DNA of 64,000 nucleotides, taken from Prunus persica (taxonomy: Eukaryota; Streptophyta; Magnoliopsida; Rosales; Rosaceae). Positions 56,909-64,000 of this stretch are shown piece after piece. The notes beneath the pieces are model-generated. The model ran no database searches. It had not been told where the DNA came from and was given only the letters and a program-made list of their open reading frames with translations. The DNA lies in assembly GCF_000346465.2 (NCBI RefSeq), contig NC_034016.1, positions 5,316,031-5,380,030 on the forward strand. The letters are read 5' to 3'. A program made the position numbers and the translations under genes. The first letter of the stretch is position 1. Every line of letters starts with the position of its first letter.

Positions 56909-59419
56909 TAGCCTCCTGCGTCCAATAATGCAAAGCATATATGATCAGATCATGTATAAACCTAGTCACTCCTACTAATAGTTGATGATAAAGTTGGCAA
57001 GCCTCTTCACTATCCTTTGTTCTATTTGCTTTACCCTGTTTTGATTCCACATATATCTGCAGCTCACGCCATTGATAAATTGTTTTTGTAGAGCACACAG
57101 CGCACGCCAACTCTGATATCTTTAAGCACTTTTTTGCCTGCATGTTTCACAAGTAAGTGGGGAGTCACAAAAATATTCACGATAAAATTTCTAAATCATA
57201 AGTGTATTAGTCTCCACTCGTTGTGCTTAATTCTCCATTACCCATTAGAGCATCAGATGCATATGGCTCCCTGCAGTTGGGGCAGTTTGGGGTTGAGCAT
57301 TTGCTGGAGGTAATGCTGATCACTAATCTGCACAGAAAAGATAAGCAATGACATGATGGAGTTGGTTTACTTGATTCGATTAAGCATATGATACTTGTGG
57401 CTGTTTGCCATGTTAAGCTGTGAGCATCATAGTGAGGTTACCTAAGTAGAATTTTGTATATACCTGTATACTCAATTACAGAATAATTTTTTTTTTTCCC
57501 TTCAAAATCAATTTAAATCATCAAGAATTTGAAAATCTGATGAAAAAATAACGAGTACATGTATTCAAACAAGCAATTATAAATTCCAAAGAACTAGATA
57601 CAAATACAATTCCGAAAAATGAACTTGTCAAAAGAGGCCTAAAACTACAGATATTCAAATTTGTTAAAGTTACTTATATTACTAAAACCAGAAATTTGCA
57701 TCATGTACAAATGACATTGAGCAGCCAGTTCGTAAACTTAACAAGTGATCTAATAAAGAGCATACAAGCGCAACATAACATGAAATGATATAAGAGAAGA
57801 CAGAAGAAAATTCCTAGTTTCACCTATGTATGAACTGAAACAAATCAGAATGAAAAGCTTAAAATCTTCAAGGAGTCGAATCAACCTTGTTAACAATACA
57901 AAAACAGGAAAATAGAGAATGTGCAATTGTTTCGCACCACCCTCAAATCCAAAAGCACATTCATCTCAGGTCAGATGAATTTCCAAATTTCTTTCTCTTT
58001 CAAAGTTCACCACATTCCTCTGTAACAGGTCAGTACTACGTTGTATAAAACAACTTCCTCAGGATGTAAGTTCTTTCATATGAGTCTGGATATGAGTGGA
58101 AATCACTTGGAAAATTACAAAGAACACATTCAGAATTTGTTGCAAATTACAATGTATGTGATAACTGGTTAAATTGCAAACCTAGCATACTTGGATAAGG
58201 ATACAGAGCAGAGTAGTTTCAGAATCAAAGCCCCGTCTCCTGGGTGTAATATGGATTTGGGAGTGCTTATATAAGGAAGGACCCATGAGAAAACACCTCA
58301 CAACCATTTCAGACAAATATGTGCATGAAGTTAGATTTAGAGACTACCAGTTAAACGAAAAACAAACTGAAGAATATACTGATCCTGCTGAATGGAGCTG
58401 CCCATTATTTATTCAGACTTACAGGAAAAGCTTTGTGCCACACAAACAAGACCTATATGCTAATTCCATCCCAGAAACTGGCAACGAACTGAGAGAGAAG
58501 CAAATAGAAATACACGAATTAATATTCACCATTTAGTCAAGCATAAGCAGTTATGAGCAACAAGCTAATTACAACAGGCAATCTTATTGCTACTGAAAAA
58601 AATGAAACAATGAATGAATTAAGAAATAAAGGGAACTTTTAAATTTTTTTTTTTATGAAACAAAACTTTATTAACTGATAAGAATGCTGCAAAATATCAT
58701 GTCAAAGCTAAAAAGTTTGGCTGTGATTTCGGCAGTGAACAGTTTGTATCAGATCTGCGATATGTGTTTCCTGGTCCTGTAGTGTAGCTTCAGGCAGCGT
58801 TTTGGATCTTGTATCATTTCCAACTATTAAGTTTCTTTTCAAAAAAAAAAATTACAACTATTAAGTTAGTAATTCACTCGATGGAAGGAAACAACTTGTT
58901 AAGAAACCAGAAAGATAATCTCCACAGGCCTTCATTTTACATATGTACATTTCTTAAGGACACAAGCATTTTTGTTTTCATAATATTAGGGAAACAAGCA
59001 TTGCTCAGGTAGGCAATGTTGCCAGGAGGACCGTATTGATCAAATTCTTGAGCATATCCAACCACATCTATAGCTCTACCTAAAATTTGTTAGGCAGGGA
59101 AAGACAAATAAGTTCACATGATCTGATGATTATATGTATTTCACAACACAAGCCAAATCAAATAATCTTCAAATACCAAAAAAGGCACATCTAAAGATCA
59201 ACATATACTAACCGCAAAAAAAAAGAAAGAAGGAAACCTCCAAATTTGATTCTGAAGATGCTTGCTTCTTATGCTGTTATCTGTAATGCCTCCATTCCTG
59301 GGATGTACACTTAGATAGCATTCTCAGACAAAAAGAACTCTACACTACATCTCCATGCTTCTTTGTAATGACAGTACATCTTTGCTGCCAGCGAACGCAG
59401 AGTAATGCATTTTCCCAAA

Positions 59420-59484
<65 letters not shown>

Positions 59485-60226
59485 CAGTCTCGATTCACAT
59501 TTACCTGGGCCGAAGGTCTAACATTCTATGTTGTTGAAACAGTACTTCAAGGTGCAAAAAGGATGAAAAAAAAATTAAAATGAATATGCCAGCCTTGACT
59601 AGCTTAGCTCAGAAAACTTGATCCCACTCTACTTGGACAAAAACTTTAGTCAATTTAGATATGCATGCAAACCTGTTGTTCACACCAGAAAAATGCAATG
59701 TAAATTAAATAACCAGTGAAAATCGATCAAAATTCATCACACCAGACAGTGGCACTGTCTCAATCAGTATGTTGGATGGCAAAAAATACTGGTTGATTTT
59801 ATATATCCGAATCTGACCAATCAAATGTAAAGCTAGTCATTTCAGGTGATTGAACCAACTACTTCCACTTACTCTCCCAGTTATGCTGCATAACACCATA
59901 ACTATTTCTTTATGGATCTGTAACCCACTCATATATTTTTTTTCTTTTCTTTTTTGGACTTTTCACACCAATATCATGGCAATAAAGGACTGAGAAACAT
60001 TAAAATCATTTAAAACAAAAATACCAAATAAGGTGGTCAAACAGGTTTTTCTTTCATTGCATTGAGCAATCCTAAGAACTACATAAGATGCATATAAATG
60101 ACCAAAAAAACGAAAATCAAGCTATGTATAACATAAAAAAAATCAACATAAACAACATACACAGAAACAGATGAGCGTGAATAACATTTTAAGATAAATT
60201 TGTTTTACTGATGTCAACAAAATTCA
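56909..60226. other. Long gene-free interval downstream of the DEFL and mTERF genes
   Basis: No supported coding region. The half nearer 60226 is likely to include 3' UTR of the reverse-strand mTERF gene. Long A/T-rich stretches, no transposon ends recognised. (GA)28 lies at 59425-59480. Confidence 0.45.
59425..59480 (+). repeat. (GA)28 microsatellite
   Basis: A pure 56-bp GA run, the longest dinucleotide repeat in the window. Confidence 0.95.
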
Positions 60227-61810
60227 TTACAGTGAAACAGTGCGCCTGTAAAGTACTTCGTCATCACTCTCATCTTCCTCATCTGACACCATTTCATTTC
60301 CAGGCAGCTCTAACTTTCCACCCATACAAAATAATGGACCTGGAGTCTCTGTTTCAATATACTCCCCTTGCAACCTCTCCTCAAACCTCTGGTCACTACA
60401 GTTCAGGCACCATTTCAAAGAACACCTGATCTCCTTGCTTTGCAACCTCTGGTACCTAGGTTTTATCCTGGATTCCAAGCTGTAAGTGAAGTATTCCGGA
60501 AATTCCACAAGCTCTTTCAGTGGCCTACCCATTTCACTCTTAAAGAAGTAAAAGCTATTCTTCATGAGCTCAACACGCAATGCAATTAACTGGGGACACT
60601 TTACAATCATCTTGGCAACATCCTCAGAAGGTATTCCCCGTCCAAGAAGGAACTCAACTGGCTTCATTATCACATGTTGATGAAGGCTGACAATCTGCGG
60701 CATCTTCTCTATCACTCGTGCAAATCCTTCAGGATCAATCTTAAGCTTCAAACTAAAGAAATACTGCTGTGAGGACATTTTGGCCTTTAAAGGCAGCCCA
60801 AGAATTTGGGGGTACTGAGCAACAACCGAAGCAAGCACTTCCCTCCGGATCCCAAAACTAATCAAACAGTCCACATTTGGTCTAACAGTCTCCTCAAGAT
60901 CATAACCAAGTAAATATGCCCGCTTCTCCAACATCCTAGCCAAAATCTTTTTTGGCAAGCCTAAGGAAACCAAAAGATCAACAAATGGCTTAATCACAGT
61001 CCCAACTCTCATTCCCAAAAAGTAAGGATACTGTGTGACCATCGGACCTATATCCCTAGGATTAACACCAATGCTAACAAAATATGCCACTGAAGTACTC
61101 ATTGTCCCCTCAAGTTTATACCCGAGAAGCTCAGGATACTTCTGCAGCACATAGCCAATATCCTGCTTCTCCACATCAAGCCCACGAAGGAACTTAACAA
61201 CCGGCACAAGCTCAACAACCACACTAGCATGTAATACTTGCGGGTAATTTTTAACAAACTCACCAAGTTTCGACCTTGGAATCCCAATTTTCTCCAAGTA
61301 AGCCAACACAGGTATCATATTTTTTCTCACACTACATCCGAGCATCAAGGGGTACTCATTAATGTCATCGCTGGACAATCCTAGCTTCTGAAGGAACTCA
61401 ACTCTCTCCCTCATGACGTCAACAGTAGAGGGTAGCTCTAAGCTTTCTAACTCATCAGGAACTATGCCCAAGCTCTTTAAATAATCACATATTATAACCC
61501 TTGAGACAAGCTTCTCTTTGCGGCCTTGGACCACACCCCAAGTGACAGAGGGCATCTCATACTCTGGAAACTTGGAGGACTGGGTTGAAAATGAACAATT
61601 ATGTAAAACCCTTGAAGGGTTTTGGCTATGGGGCAGTTGGGCACATGGGTTTTGGTGAGATTGGATTGATGGTGGGATTGGAGTGAGTTTCTGTGAAACT
61701 TGTGGGTTTATGGGAACTATTCTGGCGATTTGGGTTATGGGTTTTCTTGCTCTGAACAGTGAGCTAATCATTTCAAGGGAAGGAAGAAGAAGAACTGCTT
61801 GAAACCACAA
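60227..61810 (-). CDS. RUG2: Organellar mTERF protein, RUG2/BSM type
   Basis: An intronless reverse-strand frame of 527 residues; a second in-frame Met at residue 14 (61771) gives a 514-residue form and may be the true start because a Ser/Arg/Pro-rich organellar targeting sequence begins there. From about residue 95 to 440 there are tandem mTERF motifs (Leu-rich, with regularly spaced Pro: YPLMLGCSV, NYPQVLHASV, KYPELLGYKL, QYPYFLGMRV, QYPQILGLPL). The C-terminus has a CSLKWCLNCSDQRFEERLQG segment and an acidic tail (DEEDESDDE). This architecture matches the plant mTERF protein RUGOSA2/BELAYA SMERT, which is required for plastid and mitochondrial gene expression and RNA splicing. The symbol is by similarity remembered, not by alignment. 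Confidence 0.88.
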   Translation of the reverse strand: MWFQAVLLLPSLEMISSLFRARKPITQIARIVPINPQVSQKLTPIPPSIQSHQNPCAQLPHSQNPSRVLHNCSFSTQSSKFPEYEMPSVTWGVVQGRKEKLVSRVIICDYLKSLGIVPDELESLELPSTVDVMRERVEFLQKLGLSSDDINEYPLMLGCSVRKNMIPVLAYLEKIGIPRSKLGEFVKNYPQVLHASVVVELVPVVKFLRGLDVEKQDIGYVLQKYPELLGYKLEGTMSTSVAYFVSIGVNPRDIGPMVTQYPYFLGMRVGTVIKPFVDLLVSLGLPKKILARMLEKRAYLLGYDLEETVRPNVDCLISFGIRREVLASVVAQYPQILGLPLKAKMSSQQYFFSLKLKIDPEGFARVIEKMPQIVSLHQHVIMKPVEFLLGRGIPSEDVAKMIVKCPQLIALRVELMKNSFYFFKSEMGRPLKELVEFPEYFTYSLESRIKPRYQRLQSKEIRCSLKWCLNCSDQRFEERLQGEYIETETPGPLFCMGGKLELPGNEMVSDEEDESDDEVLYRRTVSL

Positions 61811-62100
61811 AATAAATCAAGAAATTGGTCTTTAGTTTTGCAGCTATTTTTATTCTTTGGAGTATTACAAAAGGGGCTTACTCACTTGGTTGGTACTGCT
61901 CTCAATCTTCAACCTGATGACGCATGGTCTCAGGCTTCAGCACATTGAAGCTCACAGAGTTCTGAGTATTTTGCTTCGTATATGAAGCCCTTCTCTCGTC
62001 TGGACCTATTGAGGCCGTTGGATATATCTGACGGTTGATTTGCAAAATATTTTTCACAATACCGGTAATACCCTTGGTACTCTTTCAAATTGACATAGCC
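61811..62100. promoter_or_regulatory. Divergent promoter interval between mTERF and HIRA genes
   Basis: About 300 bp separate the reverse-strand mTERF start from the likely HIRA first exon. No clear TATA box on either side, as is common for housekeeping bidirectional promoters. Confidence 0.45.
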
Positions 62101-62225
62101 TATCCCCGTGTTTCTCTACCGGACGGAAAGGGAGGGCTTTCACCTCGCAAGTTAACTGCTTTCTCACTCTCACAAGCTCGCAAGCTTCATTCTCTCTCAA
62201 CTCTGGCTTCTTCATTCACGTAAAG
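62101..62225 (+). other. Probable untranslated first exon of HIRA
   Basis: A CT-rich leader (ctttctcactctcacaagctcgc, shown in part) ends with cacgtaaag|gtaaat at about 62225, a good donor. The next acceptor consistent with the HIRA start is about 63570. The intron (about 62226-63570) is T-rich and without genes. Confidence 0.4.
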
Positions 62226-63596
62226 GTAAATAATCAGTCTCTTTAAAATCTTTTGATTTTAGGGTTTTCAATCCTCTCAGTTTTTTTTGTTTTTGTTTTT
62301 GTTTTTTTATATATGGGGATTTCTGTTTATTTATTTATTTTTTGGAGTGATTTTGAGATTCTGTAAACGGAGGTTTATGGGTTTTGTAATTTGATTGATT
62401 TATGCTCAATGGTACTCTGCATTACATTAGTTTTGAGGTCAGACTCAAAGTTCCAAGCTAGGCAAGCGGGTTTGAATTTTCTGTTTTTGTTTTGGGTTAT
62501 TGTGGATTCTGTATACAATGCTTCATGGATTTTTAATACTAATTTTCCTATGCTCAACCTGTGATGGTGTTCTTCATTTTGTTAGTTTGGAGTTTGGATT
62601 CAACGTTCCTACATAGGGATTTTTTCGCTGGATTTTGATATCTGAGGATGCCCTGTTATTAATTTAGCTTCTTTGAGGCTTCTTCAAGTTGTTTCAAGTT
62701 TGTTTACAATTGAGTTTGTTTTAAGCTTCTCCTGCGTCAAATGGATGCCCAGAGCTTCTTGCCCCATTGTATGCCCCATAATAGGTCCCATTCTTCTACC
62801 CTTTCCCGGGAGTCGATGACTATTCGTACATAGCTATTACCTTAACACCAAAGAAGAGTTCGAACCAATGCTTTATTTCTGTGTCCTAGTTGATCCTGAT
62901 TCGACATTAGAAGTATATTGATTTTTTCCCAATAACCGAATACTTTTGTCTGTAAATACTGCATATTTACACATGCACAGGACATGGTTCAAATTAGTTT
63001 AGAATCCTATGTGTATGGGAGTGAGATCGGTATCTTGTTAATTGGTCTTTCTCTTTTTTTTTTCTTCTATGCAATTAATTTGTAATTAAAACAAATAGTT
63101 TTTATGATACAAAAACTTCATCTTGGTTTGCAATTTGCATAAAGAAGTTACCCCTTGATCTTATTCTCTATTGCCCCTTTGGCCCAAATCCTATGGTTTT
63201 GCTTATTATGCTTCATTAACCTAGGTTTTTCCTGCTTCAAATCCTTGAATCTTGCATAATCTTTTGCTCAGATGCCCTTTTTTTTTTCTTTTCTGAGATA
63301 CTTTATCTAGTTCTTATCTTGGTTCAAAAATCCTAAATTTGCATACATGTTTAGTAGGATTTGAAGTAAGAAAGGGTTTTTTTTTTTTTTTTTTTCCTTT
63401 TTCCTTTCATTGACTGATTTTTTGGTTCATTAACTCAAACGTGTCTTTTGCTCATTGGCTTATTTTTTGGTTCATTAACTCAAATGTGTCTTTTGCTCAT
63501 TGGGCAGTTGTGATTTTTTGTTGCTCCGAAGTATGAATTTGGAGCTTATAAGGTGGAATTGTTGTGTTAGGTAGGTTCTGCGAATAAGTAGAAGAG

Positions 63597-63704
63597 ATGA
63601 TTGCAGAAAAGCCCAGTTGGATTAGGCACGAGGGAATGCAAATTTTCTCCATTGATGTTCAGCCTGGTGGACTTAGGCTGGCCACTGGTGGGGGTGACCA
63701 CAAG
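63597..63704 (+). CDS. HIRA: HIRA histone chaperone, first coding exon (gene continues beyond window)
   Basis: ATG at 63597 opens 36 codons ending at a donor (cacaag|gtgcga, 63704/63705). The peptide begins [20 protein letters not shown] and continues [16 protein letters not shown], the conserved start of plant HIRA and the beginning of its first WD40 repeat. HIRA deposits histone H3.3 independently of replication as part of the HIR complex in the nucleus. The rest of the gene lies past base 64000; no second coding exon is present in 63705-64000. Confidence 0.88.
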
Positions 63705-64000
63705 GTGCGACTTCTCTCCTCCTTTGTGCTCTGTTTGCTTGCTTAGGAAATGTAGGAATTCATTAAAAAGAAAAATTAATTGTGTTTTTTTTCCCTCCAA
63801 TATATCAGAATCAGAAACCTGTACTCATGGGGGGAACATTACAAGTTTTCCCGTTCACTATGTATTGTTTCTCGTCATTATTGTTCTGTTTGGTTGGAAA
63901 AGTATTAAACAGATGGGACATTTAAGTTTTCAGAGACCCTGGAAAAGAAAACCCCCCAAAATACATTTATTTTACTTCGTTGTTATAAATCTTCAATTGT

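Noticed and set aside
58285..58536. 83-codon + strand frame
   Set aside because: No start context, no homologue recognised, and isolated in an AT-rich interval; likely chance.

Overview
This is a piece of plant nuclear genome. The evidence is AT-rich DNA, spliced genes with GT-AG introns, plant-only families (SERK receptor kinase, chloroplast ATP synthase delta, plant mTERF, defensin-like peptide) and a dense set of plant transposons. A woody rosid, probably Rosaceae (Prunus-like), is my inference from the style of genes and repeats; no marker here proves the genus.

Layout. 1-6668: right part of a CACTA (En/Spm) transposon whose left end is outside the window. It carries a spliced Ulp1-type protease gene, a rearranged transposase leader with a perfect 40-bp inverted repeat, a DUF4216 exon pair and long arrays of cgtcgt-type subterminal repeats. 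6956-10933: decayed Ty1/Copia retrotransposon. 13022-20422: complete 11-exon SERK1/2-type receptor kinase with a short LINE copy in intron 7. 20874-21400: Mutator-type MITE. 23550-24281: intronless RING-H2 E3 ligase. 25193-25966 (-): plastid ATP synthase delta chain. 26596-31191 (-): 6-exon IST1-like ESCRT-III regulator.

31780-46000 is a repeat-rich gap: a tract that reads like mitochondrial DNA (probable NUMT) with an intact Cassandra-type TRIM (5S rRNA-like LTRs, 5-bp duplication GAATA); a CACTA-like end; a Ty3/gypsy remnant; and a nest in which a hAT element (8-bp duplication) contains both a Mutator-like element (9-bp duplication) and a second hAT element (8-bp duplication).

46048-50163: 11-exon WD40 gene of the AAMP/Sqt1 type. 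51007-55537: gag-only LTR retrotransposon with a ~1.1-kb minisatellite of 40-bp units, flanked by AATGC. 56580-56908: two-exon defensin-like secreted peptide. 60227-61810 (-): organellar mTERF protein of the RUG2/BSM type. 63597-63704: first coding exon of HIRA, cut by the window end; HIRA and the mTERF gene are divergent and share a short promoter interval.

The host genes are ordinary unlinked housekeeping or signalling genes, not a cluster acting together. The unusual material is in the transposons: an inverted repeat antisense to a start codon, repeat motifs spread through protease introns, nested insertions with readable duplications, a Cassandra inside organelle-like DNA, and (CT)n tracts sitting just after 5' splice sites in three genes.
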